DNA of 64,000 nt from Tropicimonas_B omnivorans (GTDB taxonomy: Bacteria; Pseudomonadota; Alphaproteobacteria; Rhodobacterales; Rhodobacteraceae): positions 806,001 to 870,000 of the forward strand of contig NZ_JAVRHL010000001.1 of NCBI RefSeq assembly GCF_031846565.1, in the 5' to 3' direction. Shown here in pieces: positions 26,462-34,580 of the stretch (its first letter is position 1; each line of letters starts with the position of its first letter). A program made the translations under genes and the position numbers. The notes under the pieces are model-generated. The model ran no database searches. It was not told where the DNA came from and worked only from the letters and a program-made list of their open reading frames with translations.

Positions 26462-28426
26462 TTGCTCCACGTGTTGAAATGTACCGTTCGCGCCGCTGCG
26501 GTGGCGTGTGTCCTCTCTCCCGTCCTTGCAACCGGCGCCGCGGCGACCCCGGGGGGCGATGCTCTTGCGCAGGCGATGGACCAGATCCGCGCCGGCGACT
26601 GGAGGCGGGCGACCATCGCGGCCGAGCCCGGCGGGCAGGTGGCGCTGGATTTCGTGACGTGGCACCGCCTCCGGCGCGGCGGCGAGGCGACGTTCGCTGA
26701 ATATCTCGATTTCCTCGGCCGCAACCCGGACTGGCCCGGCCTCGACCTGCTGCGCGTGCGCGCCGAAACGGCGATCCCCACGACGGCGGCGCCCGAGACC
26801 GTCCTGGAATTCTTCGAATCCCGCATTCCGGAGACCTCCACCGGCCTCCTGCGCCTGATCGACGCGCACCGCACCCTCGGTCATACCGGCGACGCGCAGG
26901 CCCTCGCCGTGCTCGCCTGGCGGACGATGACGCTCACGACCGAGGCCGAGTCGCAGCTTCTTGAGAATTACGGCGAGATCCTGGGCTCTCACCACGTCTC
27001 CCGGCTCGACGATCTTCTCTGGCGGGGCGAGCTCTCGGCGGCGCGGCGGATGTATGCGCGCGTGCCCGATGGCTGGGAGGCGCTGGCCGAGGCCCGTATC
27101 GCGCTGTCGCAGCAGGCGCCCGGCGTCGACACGCTGATCGAGAAGGTGCCCGACGGCCTCGCCGATGATGCGGGCCTCGCCTACGAGCGCTTCAACTGGC
27201 GCGCGGCGAAGGGGCGGAACGAGGATGCCGTGGTGCTGATGGATGAGCGCTCATCCTCGCTCGAAGGTCTCGGGCGGCCGCAATACTGGGCGAGCTGGCG
27301 CCGCATCTTCGCCCGGCAGACCATGCGTGCCGGAAATTACGCGGATGCCTACGCGCTGGCGAGCCAGAACTTCCTCGTGGACGGGTCCGACTATGCCGAT
27401 CTGGAATGGCTGTCCGGCTTCATCGCGCTGCGTTTCCTGAACGATCCGGAGCTTGCGGTCTACCATTTCACCCGCTTCGACGCGGCGGTGCAGACGCCGA
27501 TCAGCAAGGGCCGCGGCCATTACTGGCTTGGGCGCGCCTACTCCGCCGCCGGCAATGCCGAAGCGGCTCAGGCCGCCTACGAGGCGGGCGCCGAGCATCA
27601 GACGAGTTTCTACGGTCTTCTGTCGGCGGAAGCGGCGGGCCTGTCGCTCGATCCCACGCTGACGGGGGCGGAGACGTTTCCGGCGCTGGAGGCCTCGCCT
27701 CTCAGGGACAGTTCGGTGCTGGCGGCTGGCTTGATGCTTCTCGATGCGGGCATCGATTACGAGGCGGAGCGCTTTCTCACACATCTCGTCGAGGAGCTGG
27801 ACCGCGACGCGGCCGGCACCCTTGGCACGCTTCTGCTCGAGCGCGGCGAAGAGCATGTCGCGCTCATGGTCGCAAAGCGCGCGGCCTCCGTGGGGACGGT
27901 CATCCCCGCGGCCTATTTCCCGATGAGCGACATGCTCGACCGGGACGACCTGCCGGTGGAGCGGGCCCTCGCGCTGTCGATCGCGCGACGCGAGAGCGAG
28001 TTCGACCCAGTCGTCGTCTCCCCCGCCGGGGCGCGCGGCCTGATGCAGCTGATGCCCGGAACGGCGCAGGACGTCGCAAGCGAGCTGGGTCTGCCTTACG
28101 ACCGGGATGGCCTGACGGACCGGCCCGATTACAACGCGACGCTCGGATCCGCCTATCTCGCCGGGCTGATCGAGGTGTTCGGGCCGGCGCCCGTTCTCGT
28201 CTCGGTGGGCTACAATGCGGGGCCGGGCCGTGCGGTGGACTGGGTCGGCGACCGGGGCGATCCGCGAAGCGCCGGCGTCGACATGATCGACTGGATCGAG
28301 ATGATCCCGTTCCGCGAGACGCAGAACTACGTGATGCGCGTGACCGAATCGCTGCGCATCTACCGTGCGCGCCTCACAGGAACCGCCGGCCCCGTCGCCT
28401 TCACGGACCTCCTGCGGGAGGGCTAG
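26462..28426 (+). CDS. slt: Soluble lytic murein transglycosylase
   Basis: The 654-residue periplasmic enzyme cleaves glycan strands with 1,6-anhydro product formation. It starts at a TTG preceded by GAAGGA and has a signal peptide (MLHVLKCTVRAAAVACVLSP). A long helical superhelix of TPR-like repeats fills about residues 40-480. The C-terminal SLT domain holds SIARRESEFDPVVVSPAGA with the catalytic Glu, GLMQLMPGTA and GYNAGPGRAVDW. The length matches Slt70-like proteins. Its TAG stop shares the palindrome CTAG with the stop of the convergent EamA gene. Confidence 0.94.
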   Translation: MLHVLKCTVRAAAVACVLSPVLATGAAATPGGDALAQAMDQIRAGDWRRATIAAEPGGQVALDFVTWHRLRRGGEATFAEYLDFLGRNPDWPGLDLLRVRAETAIPTTAAPETVLEFFESRIPETSTGLLRLIDAHRTLGHTGDAQALAVLAWRTMTLTTEAESQLLENYGEILGSHHVSRLDDLLWRGELSAARRMYARVPDGWEALAEARIALSQQAPGVDTLIEKVPDGLADDAGLAYERFNWRAAKGRNEDAVVLMDERSSSLEGLGRPQYWASWRRIFARQTMRAGNYADAYALASQNFLVDGSDYADLEWLSGFIALRFLNDPELAVYHFTRFDAAVQTPISKGRGHYWLGRAYSAAGNAEAAQAAYEAGAEHQTSFYGLLSAEAAGLSLDPTLTGAETFPALEASPLRDSSVLAAGLMLLDAGIDYEAERFLTHLVEELDRDAAGTLGTLLLERGEEHVALMVAKRAASVGTVIPAAYFPMSDMLDRDDLPVERALALSIARRESEFDPVVVSPAGARGLMQLMPGTAQDVASELGLPYDRDGLTDRPDYNATLGSAYLAGLIEVFGPAPVLVSVGYNAGPGRAVDWVGDRGDPRSAGVDMIDWIEMIPFRETQNYVMRVTESLRIYRARLTGTAGPVAFTDLLREG

Positions 28427-29316
28427 CGAGCGCCATCGCGGCGCATGGCCCGCGCCGCGATGGCTGACCGCACGAGGGTGAAGATCCCTGCGGATGTGAC
28501 GATGAGGGCGCCGATCACGACGTTCAACTCCAGCGCATCGCCGAAGATCGTCACCCCGAAGGCGCTGGCGAAGACCAGCTGGAAATAGGCGAAGGGCTGC
28601 ACGACGGAGGCCTCGGCGACCTCGTAGCACCTGATCAGCAGCCAATGCGCGAGAGAGGCGGTGACGCACAGAAGCGCCATCCAGGCCCAGTCCCCGGCGG
28701 CCATCGGCTCCCAGAACCAGACCCCGATCAGCGTCATCGCCACCGCGCCGACGGTGCCGGTCCAGAAGAAGCTGGTCGCCGCACTGTCGGACCGGCCGCA
28801 ATAGCGCGTGAGCAGGCCGTAGAGGGCGAACATCGCCGCACCCGCGACGGCGAGAAGCGCGGCGGGAGAGAAGACGCCGAAGCCCGGCTGCAGGATCACG
28901 AGAATGCCGACGAAGCCGATCCCGATCGCCACCCATCGCCGCCAGCCGACACGCTCGCCGAGGATCGGCCCCGAAAGGGCCGCGACCATCAGCGGGTAGA
29001 CGGCGAAGATCGCGTGGGTCTCGACGAGGCCGAGGATGACGAAGGCGGTGACGAGGGTGAGCACTTCGGCGATGAGAAGGAGCGAGCGGAATCCCTGGAT
29101 CCACGGCATCGTGGTCCGCGCCGCTTCGCGGATGCCGCCCGCCTGTCGCGTGGCCAGGAGGATGACGAAAGCCGCGAAGAACCAGTAGCGGATCATCATG
29201 ACCATGAAGACGTTGTACTGGCCCGCGAGGTGACGGGAGATCCCGTCCTGCGCCGAGAAGACGAAAGTGGCGGCCAGCATCAATCCGATGCCGAGGCGGG
29301 AGTTCTGCTCGGTCAT
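28423..29316 (-). CDS. EamA/DMT-superfamily transporter
   Basis: The 297-residue protein shows ten hydrophobic helices in two EamA repeats (GLMLAATFVFSAQDGISRHLAG, later VAGAAMFALYGLLTRY). It is an inner-membrane exporter or permease of unknown substrate. The ATG at 29316 removes ten non-hydrophobic residues of the longer frame. The gene is convergent with slt, and the two stops overlap by 3 bases in a CTAG palindrome. Confidence 0.9.
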   Translation of the reverse strand: MTEQNSRLGIGLMLAATFVFSAQDGISRHLAGQYNVFMVMMIRYWFFAAFVILLATRQAGGIREAARTTMPWIQGFRSLLLIAEVLTLVTAFVILGLVETHAIFAVYPLMVAALSGPILGERVGWRRWVAIGIGFVGILVILQPGFGVFSPAALLAVAGAAMFALYGLLTRYCGRSDSAATSFFWTGTVGAVAMTLIGVWFWEPMAAGDWAWMALLCVTASLAHWLLIRCYEVAEASVVQPFAYFQLVFASAFGVTIFGDALELNVVIGALIVTSAGIFTLVRSAIAARAMRRDGAR

Positions 29317-29398
29317 GGGACGCGTTGTGCCGCGCCGGGGCGGCAATGGCCAGACGGGGCAGTCCGCCGGGAGCGATGCCGGAGCGGGGCTCTGCCGA

Positions 29399-30067
29399 TC
29401 ACTCCGGCATCCGCCCGACGCTCATGTGCCGCTTCCGGCCGTATCCGGGACGCCGCTCCACCACGAACCCGGAGGCGGCGAGGGCGCGGCGGACGGCTCC
29501 GGCGGCGGTGTAGGTCGCGAAGGTTCCGCCGGGCGCAGTGCGGGCGGCGACGGCGGCGAGAAGCTCCGGCTCCCACAGCTCCGGGTTCTTCGCCGGCGCG
29601 AACCCGTCGAGGAACCAGGCGTCGGCGCGCCCCTCCCAGGCCGGCACCCTCTGCCGTGCATCGCCCACGATCACCTCCGCCTCGACCGGCCCGATCCGCG
29701 CGGCAAGCCCTGCGGGATCCCACGCCGCGAGAAGCGCCGACACGTCCTCCTCCGCGACATCGAATTGCGCCAGTGCCCGGCCGAGGTCCGCCAGGGACAG
29801 CGGGTAGGCTTCGAAGCCGGTGTACCGGACCTCCACCTCCGCCTCCCGCGCCATCTGTGCGAGGGCGAGGAGGTTCAATCCGGTGCCAAACCCGAGCTCG
29901 GCCACGTGGAAGCCGCCCCGGGCCCGCTCCGGCAGGCCGTTTCCGGCGAGAAAGACGTGCCTCGTCTCCGCCAGGCCGTCCTCCAGGGAGAAATAGGGAT
30001 CGTCGAACCGGGTGCTCACGGGCACACCGCTCTCCTTCCACGTCACTCCCTTCTCACCCTGATCCAT
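29399..30067 (-). CDS. mnmD: tRNA (5-methylaminomethyl-2-thiouridine34) methyltransferase
   Basis: The 222-residue protein equals the methyltransferase half of MnmC. It has a Rossmann SAM site (HVAELGFGTGLNLLAL) and the family motif AWFLDGFAPAKNPELW near residue 155, preceded by VPVSTRFDDPYFSLEDGL. It adds the last methyl group of mnm5s2U in tRNA wobble position 34. The oxidase half is absent from this protein but lies next door on the other strand. The start at 30067 drops 24 residues overlapping the divergent gene. Confidence 0.93.
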   Translation of the reverse strand: MDQGEKGVTWKESGVPVSTRFDDPYFSLEDGLAETRHVFLAGNGLPERARGGFHVAELGFGTGLNLLALAQMAREAEVEVRYTGFEAYPLSLADLGRALAQFDVAEEDVSALLAAWDPAGLAARIGPVEAEVIVGDARQRVPAWEGRADAWFLDGFAPAKNPELWEPELLAAVAARTAPGGTFATYTAAGAVRRALAASGFVVERRPGYGRKRHMSVGRMPE

Positions 30068-30120
30068 CTGTCCTAAGCCCTGTTCAGCGACGACGTCGAC
30101 ATGGGGCGCGAGGGGCGGGT

Positions 30121-31176
30121 TTGGCAAGCATCGAAGCAACGGTGAGAGGGGCGGGCATCTTCGGGCTCGCCTGTGCGTTCGAGATGGCGAGGCGGGGCGC
30201 GCGGGTGCGCGTGATCGACACGCGCGGCCTCGCCTCTGGCGCGTCCGGCGGCGTCGTGGGAGCGCTCGCCCCCCATGCGCCGGAGCGGTGGGACGCGGCG
30301 AAGGAGGCGCAGCTCGAGAGCCTCCTCGCGGCGCCCGCGTTCTGGAGCGCGGTCCAAGAAATCTCGGGCAGGAGCCCCGGATACGCCCGCCTCGGGCGTC
30401 TTCAGCCTATCCCTGAGGGTGGCGAGGAGCGGGCCGAGGCGCGGGCGGCCGAGTCGGCCGAACGCTGGCGCGGGCAGGCGGAGTGGCGTGTGATCAGGGT
30501 GGCGGGGGCCGGGGACTGGGCCCCGGCGTCTCCCACCGGGCGGCTCGTCTTCGACACGCTGTCTGCCCGCATCGCCCCTGCCGCCGCCTGCGCGGCGCTG
30601 GCCGAGTCGATTTCGCGGCTGGGGGGCGAGTTGATCCTCGGGGAAGATGCGGCGGAGATCGGCCCCGTCCTTCATGCCACCGGTCCTGCGGGCCTCGCCG
30701 CGCTGTCCGAGGCGACCGGCCGCGTGATCGGAGCGGCGCAGAAGGGGCAGGCGGCGCGCCTCGGGCTGGACCGGCGGGGCCTGCCGCAGCTCTATGCCGG
30801 CGGGCTTCACATCGTCCCCCATGCGGATGGAAGTGTGGCCGTCGGCTCCACCTCCGAGCGGGATTTTGCCGATCCCCGGAGCACCGATCATCAGCTCGAC
30901 GATGTCATCGCGGCCGCCCGCGCGGCGTGTCCCGCGCTCGCCGATGCGCCGGTCCTCGAGCGCTGGGCGGGGCTCAGGCCCAGATCGCGCTCCCGGCGCG
31001 CAATATTCGGCCGCTTCCCGGGCAAGGAGGGTCATTTCGTGGCCAATGGCGGCTTCAAGATCGGATTCGGAATGGCGCCCCTCGCCGCGCGCCTCATGGC
31101 GGATCTGATCCTGGACGGCCGTGACGCCATCCCGGCCCCCCTGCGCCTCGAGGCCCTGCACGCCTCCCGTGCGTGA
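30121..31176 (+). CDS. FAD-dependent oxidoreductase (MnmC-oxidase/DAO-like)
   Basis: The 351-residue flavoprotein has an N-terminal dinucleotide fold (TVRGAGIFGLACAFEMARRG) followed by LASGASGGVVGALAPHAPERW, which resembles the FAD domain of MnmC and D-amino-acid oxidases. C-terminal GFKIGFGMAPLAARLMADLI binds FAD. The ATG at 30101 is out of frame; TTG at 30121, after a GGGGCGGG site, is the likely start. Divergent mnmD across 53 nt suggests it removes the carboxymethyl group of cmnm5U before MnmD acts. A separate amino-acid oxidase role remains possible. Confidence 0.85.
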   Translation: MASIEATVRGAGIFGLACAFEMARRGARVRVIDTRGLASGASGGVVGALAPHAPERWDAAKEAQLESLLAAPAFWSAVQEISGRSPGYARLGRLQPIPEGGEERAEARAAESAERWRGQAEWRVIRVAGAGDWAPASPTGRLVFDTLSARIAPAAACAALAESISRLGGELILGEDAAEIGPVLHATGPAGLAALSEATGRVIGAAQKGQAARLGLDRRGLPQLYAGGLHIVPHADGSVAVGSTSERDFADPRSTDHQLDDVIAAARAACPALADAPVLERWAGLRPRSRSRRAIFGRFPGKEGHFVANGGFKIGFGMAPLAARLMADLILDGRDAIPAPLRLEALHASRA

Positions 31177-31262
31177 CACGCCCGTTGAGAAAACACTCTT
31201 CGATTGCTACCTTGTCAGTACGCCCAGCGCCGGGGCTCAGGCGGCGCGACAAACGGAGGACG

Positions 31263-31322
31263 ATGTCCTGTCTATTCATGCGGACGCCGCCACGCACCCG
31301 GCGGCACATGGCGCGGCTATGA
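31263..31322 (+). CDS. Candidate 19-aa leader peptide coupled to rsfS
   Basis: A short frame encodes MSCLFMRTPPRTRRHMARL. It has the best Shine-Dalgarno in the area (GGAGGA, 4 nt upstream), while the rsfS ATG itself has none. Its TGA overlaps the rsfS ATG as ATGA, so ribosomes ending here could start rsfS directly. The peptide is Arg-rich and uses two rare CTA codons. This may be a regulatory upstream ORF or simply a landing ORF for coupling. Confidence 0.5.
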   Translation: MSCLFMRTPPRTRRHMARL

Positions 31323-31696
31323 CCGCGCAGCCCGGGGCCGAGAGCAGCGAAGCGCTGCTCAAGCGCATCCTTTCCTCTCTCGATGACGACAAGGCCGAGG
31401 ATGTCGTGCAGATCAACCTGCGCGGCAAGTCCGAGATGGCGGATTACATGGTGATCTGCTCGGGCCGCTCCACCCGCCAGGTGGCGTCGATCTCGCAGAA
31501 CCTCGTCGACCGCCTCAAGCAGGAGGCCGGCCGCCAGTCGAAGATCGAGGGCAAGGACAGTGGCGATTGGGTGCTGATCGATGTGGGCGACGTGATCGTT
31601 CACGTCTTCCGTCCCGAGGTGCGGGAGTTCTACCAGCTCGAGAAGATGTGGCAGCCCGCGACGGCGGCCGCCGAGATCCGGCCGGGCGCGAACTGA
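31319..31696 (+). CDS. rsfS: Ribosomal silencing factor
   Basis: The 125-residue protein matches RsfS/Iojap: LLKRILSSLDDDKAEDVVQINLRGKSEMADYMVICSGRST is followed by GDWVLIDVGDVIVHVFRPEVREFYQLEKMW. It binds ribosomal protein uL14 and blocks subunit joining in stationary phase. The start at 31319 gives a normal length; an upstream extension would be poorly conserved. The start lacks a ribosome site but overlaps the stop of a 19-codon ORF. It is followed 4 nt later by rlmH, a common pairing. Confidence 0.95.
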   Translation: MTAQPGAESSEALLKRILSSLDDDKAEDVVQINLRGKSEMADYMVICSGRSTRQVASISQNLVDRLKQEAGRQSKIEGKDSGDWVLIDVGDVIVHVFRPEVREFYQLEKMWQPATAAAEIRPGAN

Positions 31697-31700
31697 AGCC

Positions 31701-32171
31701 ATGCGGGTGGGCGTTCTGGCCGTGGGGCGCCTGCGCGCCTCTTCCGAGCGCTCACTCGTCGAGGATTACCTCTCCCGCGCGGCCAAGGCCGGCCGCGGGA
31801 TGGGTCTGACCGGGTTCGACGTCACCGAGATCGACGACCGGAAGGGGAGCGGCCGGGACGGCGAGGCGGCTCTCCTTCTGAAGGCGCTGCCCGAATCTGC
31901 CGCTCTCGTGGCGCTGGACGAGCGGGGACGGACGCTGGATTCGCCTGGCTTTGCCGGCGAAGTCGCGGGCCTGAGGGACCGGGGCGCCGGCGGCCTCTTC
32001 TTCGCCATCGGCGGGGCGGACGGGCACGGGGCCGCGCTTCTGGAGCGGGCGGACCTCCTCCTCTCCTTCGGCGCCATGGTGTGGCCCCACATGCTCGCCC
32101 GCGTCATGCTCACCGAGCAGATCTACCGCGCGACGCAGATCCTCGCCGGTACGCCCTATCACAGGGTCTGA
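31701..32171 (+). CDS. rlmH: 23S rRNA (pseudouridine1915-N3)-methyltransferase
   Basis: This 156-residue SPOUT methyltransferase has LVALDERGRTLDSPGFA and the knotted SAM site FFAIGGADGHG, then SFGAMVWPHMLARVMLTEQIYRATQILAGTPYHR, the conserved family ending. It methylates helix 69 of 23S rRNA on assembled ribosomes. It lies between rsfS and queG. Confidence 0.96.
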   Translation: MRVGVLAVGRLRASSERSLVEDYLSRAAKAGRGMGLTGFDVTEIDDRKGSGRDGEAALLLKALPESAALVALDERGRTLDSPGFAGEVAGLRDRGAGGLFFAIGGADGHGAALLERADLLLSFGAMVWPHMLARVMLTEQIYRATQILAGTPYHRV

Positions 32172-32187
32172 AGCCCCGAGTTTTCCC

Positions 32188-33252
32188 ATGCCCAGCGAGC
32201 CCAGAGACAGCCCGGACGCAATGGAGGCGCTGAAGACGCGCCTCGCCGGGGAGGTGCGCGAGACCGGCTTTGCCGAGATGGGCATCTGCGCGCCGGATTC
32301 GCTGCCTGACCTGCCCGAGCGGCTCGCCCGGTTCGTGGAGGAGGGGCGGCATGGTCAGATGGAGTGGATGGCCGAGCGAATGGCCTGGCGCTCGGACCCC
32401 TCGGCGCTCTGGCCCGAGGCCCGCTCCGTCGTCATGCTGGCGGACAGCTACCGCCCGGAGACGGATCCGCTTGCCGGCCTCGCCGAGAAGGATCGCGGCC
32501 TGATCAGCGTCTATGCCCGCGGCAAGGATTACCACGATATCGTCAAGAAGCGGCTGAAGAAGCTGGCGCGCTGGTTGATCGCCGAGGGCGGCGGAGAGGT
32601 GAAGGTCTTCGTCGATACGGCGCCCGTCCCCGAAAAGCCGCTGGCAGAGGCGGCGGGGCTTGGCTGGCAGGGCAAGCACACGAACCTTCTCAGTCGCGAT
32701 TTCGGAAACTGGGTGTTCCTCGGGGCGATCTTCACCACGCTCGACCTGCCGAAGGACGTGCCGGAGCGTGAGCACTGCGGCTCCTGCACCCGCTGCCTCG
32801 ACATCTGCCCGACGAACGCCTTTCCGGCGCCCTTCCAGCTCGATGCGCGTCGCTGCATCTCCTACCTGACGATCGAGCACAAAGGGCCGATCCCGGAGGA
32901 GTTTCGCGCCAGTCTCGGCAACCGGATCTACGGGTGCGACGATTGCCTCGCGGTCTGCCCGTGGAACAAGTTCGCCGTCGCCGCCGGGGATGCCCGCCAC
33001 GCCGCCCGGGATGATCTGGACCTGCCGCCCCTGAAGGAGCTGGCAGAGCTCGACGATGCCGCGTTCCGTGCGCGCTTTTCGGGCTCTCCCATCAAGCGCA
33101 TCGGACGGAATCGCTTCGTGCGCAATGTCCTCTACGCCATCGGCAATTCGGACGAGCCGGCGCTCCTGCCGGTGGCCAAGGGCCTGCGGAGCGACGCCGA
33201 TCCCGCGGTGGCGGATGCCGCGGAGTGGGCCGTGGGCCGCCTGACGGGTTGA
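32188..33252 (+). CDS. queG: Epoxyqueuosine reductase
   Basis: This 354-residue cobalamin-dependent iron-sulfur enzyme converts epoxyqueuosine to queuosine in tRNA. The DUF1730 part has AEAAGLGWQGKHTNLLSRDFG. Two 4Fe-4S clusters are built from CGSCTRCLDICPTNAF and CDDCLAVCPWNKF. A short HEAT-like C-terminus follows. Together with mnmD and the FAD oxidase it gives this region a tRNA wobble-modification theme. Confidence 0.96.
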   Translation: MPSEPRDSPDAMEALKTRLAGEVRETGFAEMGICAPDSLPDLPERLARFVEEGRHGQMEWMAERMAWRSDPSALWPEARSVVMLADSYRPETDPLAGLAEKDRGLISVYARGKDYHDIVKKRLKKLARWLIAEGGGEVKVFVDTAPVPEKPLAEAAGLGWQGKHTNLLSRDFGNWVFLGAIFTTLDLPKDVPEREHCGSCTRCLDICPTNAFPAPFQLDARRCISYLTIEHKGPIPEEFRASLGNRIYGCDDCLAVCPWNKFAVAAGDARHAARDDLDLPPLKELAELDDAAFRARFSGSPIKRIGRNRFVRNVLYAIGNSDEPALLPVAKGLRSDADPAVADAAEWAVGRLTG

Positions 33253-33311
33253 GTGGCAGCGGGGAGTCGCTACGTTGAGGGGTGTATCACCTGCATGAGG
33301 AGGATGCCGGA

Positions 33312-33506
33312 ATGACACGCCATATCGTCGACAGAACGCATCGCGCGAGGAGTGGCCAGCCGCTCACGCCCTTTGCCGCAGCGGGAAAGCGGCTCGCGCC
33401 CGAGGGATCCCATCCCAACGTGCTGGGCGTCATCCGGCGCCCAAGGGTGCGGAACGCGGCGCGCGTTGCGCGGTATGCCGATATCGAGCGGGGACGGCAG
33501 GCCTAG
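33312..33506 (+). CDS. Small basic hypothetical protein (64 aa)
   Basis: The 64-residue ORF starts MTRHIVDRTHRARSGQPLTP with a strong GAGGAGG upstream. It contains PFAAAGKRLAPEGSHPNVLGVIRRPRVRN and is rich in Arg and His. It has no recognised domain. The ribosome site and non-random sequence support a real gene. It sits 60 nt after queG and converges with ilvE. Function unknown. Confidence 0.6.
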   Translation: MTRHIVDRTHRARSGQPLTPFAAAGKRLAPEGSHPNVLGVIRRPRVRNAARVARYADIERGRQA

Positions 33507-33573
33507 GCGCGCCGTCCGTCGGTATCGGGAAGGAGGGGCAAGCGCCGCGTTCGCCCCCGCCCCTCGCCGGGTC

Positions 33574-34443
33574 TCAGGCCCGCACGAGCTGCTCGTATTC
33601 CTCCGAGATGGAGCGGGTCAGTTCGCCCACCTCGAACGTGTAGTCGCCGATCTGTCCCACGGGCGTGACCTCGGCGGCGGTGCCGGTGAGCCAGCACTGC
33701 TGGAAGTCTTCCAGCTCGGACGGTTCGATATGGCGCTCGTGGACCTTGATCCCGCGCGCCTCGAGCAGGCCGAGAACGGTCTGGCGGGTGATGCCGTTGA
33801 GGAAGCAATCGGGTTTCGGCGTATGCACCTCGCCGTCCTTGACGAAGAAGATGTTCGCGCCGGTCGCCTCGGCCACGTAGCCGCGGTAGTCCAGCATCAT
33901 CGCGTCGGAGCAGCCCTTGGCCTCTGCGGCATGCTTGGACATGGTGCAGATCATGTAGAGACCCGCGGCCTTGGCCTGGCTCGGTGCCGTGGCGGGATCG
34001 GGCCGGCGCCACTTGGCGAGGTCGAGCTTGGCGCCGCGCATCTTCGCGTCGCCGTAATAGGCCCCCCATTCCCACGCGGCGACGGCCATGCGGACCGGGT
34101 TGCGCGCGGAGGCGACGCCCATGTCGGGACCCGCGCCACGCCATGCGACTGCGCGCACATAGGCGTCCCGGAGGCCGGACGAGGCGAGGACCTGCGCCTT
34201 CGCGGCCTCGATCTCATCCACGGTCCATGGGATCTCGAAGTCGATCATCTGAGCGGATGTGCGCAGGCGCTTGGAATGCTCCCGGCTCTTGAAGATGCGC
34301 CCGTTATAGGCACGCTCGCCTTCGAACACCGAGGAGGCGTAGTGCAGCGCATGGGTCAGGATATGCACGTTCGCGTCGCGCCAGGGCACAAGGTCACCGT
34401 CGAGCCAGATCATCCCGTCCCGATCGTCGTAATTGCCAGCCAT
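33574..34443 (-). CDS. ilvE: Branched-chain amino acid aminotransferase
   Basis: This 289-residue fold-type IV PLP enzyme makes leucine, isoleucine and valine or breaks them down. Landmarks are HALHYASSVFEGERAY, YGDAKMRGAKLDL with the PLP region, CFLNGITRQTVLGLLEARG and WLTGTAAEVTPVGQI. An AAGGAGG site fixes the ATG at 34443; 27 extra upstream codons are rejected. It diverges from petP. Confidence 0.94.
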   Translation of the reverse strand: MAGNYDDRDGMIWLDGDLVPWRDANVHILTHALHYASSVFEGERAYNGRIFKSREHSKRLRTSAQMIDFEIPWTVDEIEAAKAQVLASSGLRDAYVRAVAWRGAGPDMGVASARNPVRMAVAAWEWGAYYGDAKMRGAKLDLAKWRRPDPATAPSQAKAAGLYMICTMSKHAAEAKGCSDAMMLDYRGYVAEATGANIFFVKDGEVHTPKPDCFLNGITRQTVLGLLEARGIKVHERHIEPSELEDFQQCWLTGTAAEVTPVGQIGDYTFEVGELTRSISEEYEQLVRA

Positions 34444-34477
34444 CGTGCCCTCCTTCGGAAGAACCTGTCCAAAAAAC

Positions 34478-34490
34478 GTCCGGACCGGAC
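34478..34490. promoter_or_regulatory. 13-bp palindrome in the ilvE-petP divergent promoter region
   Basis: GTCCGG-A-CCGGAC is an exact inverted repeat 35 nt upstream of the ilvE start. It lies in an A/T-richer stretch likely to hold the ilvE promoter and could be an operator. Confidence 0.35.
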
Positions 34491-34520
34491 ATTTAATTGC
34501 GTAAAAACTGAGCGGAGCTA

Positions 34521-34540
34521 ACATTGCGATCTGGCAATGT
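34521..34540. promoter_or_regulatory. Candidate PetP (MarR-family) operator
   Basis: ACATTGC and GCAATGT form exact 7-bp arms around a 6-bp centre. MarR-family proteins usually bind such 16-20 bp imperfect palindromes and often repress their own gene. It ends 41 nt upstream of the chosen petP ATG. Confidence 0.5.
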
Positions 34541-34580
34541 CAACAAGGCTGACTTAAAACGGAAGCATCTGGAGGTGACG

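Noticed and set aside
33533..33565. A GAGGGGC/GCCCCTC inverted repeat after ilvE
   Set aside because: The loop is long and there is no T-run; it may be chance in GC-rich DNA.
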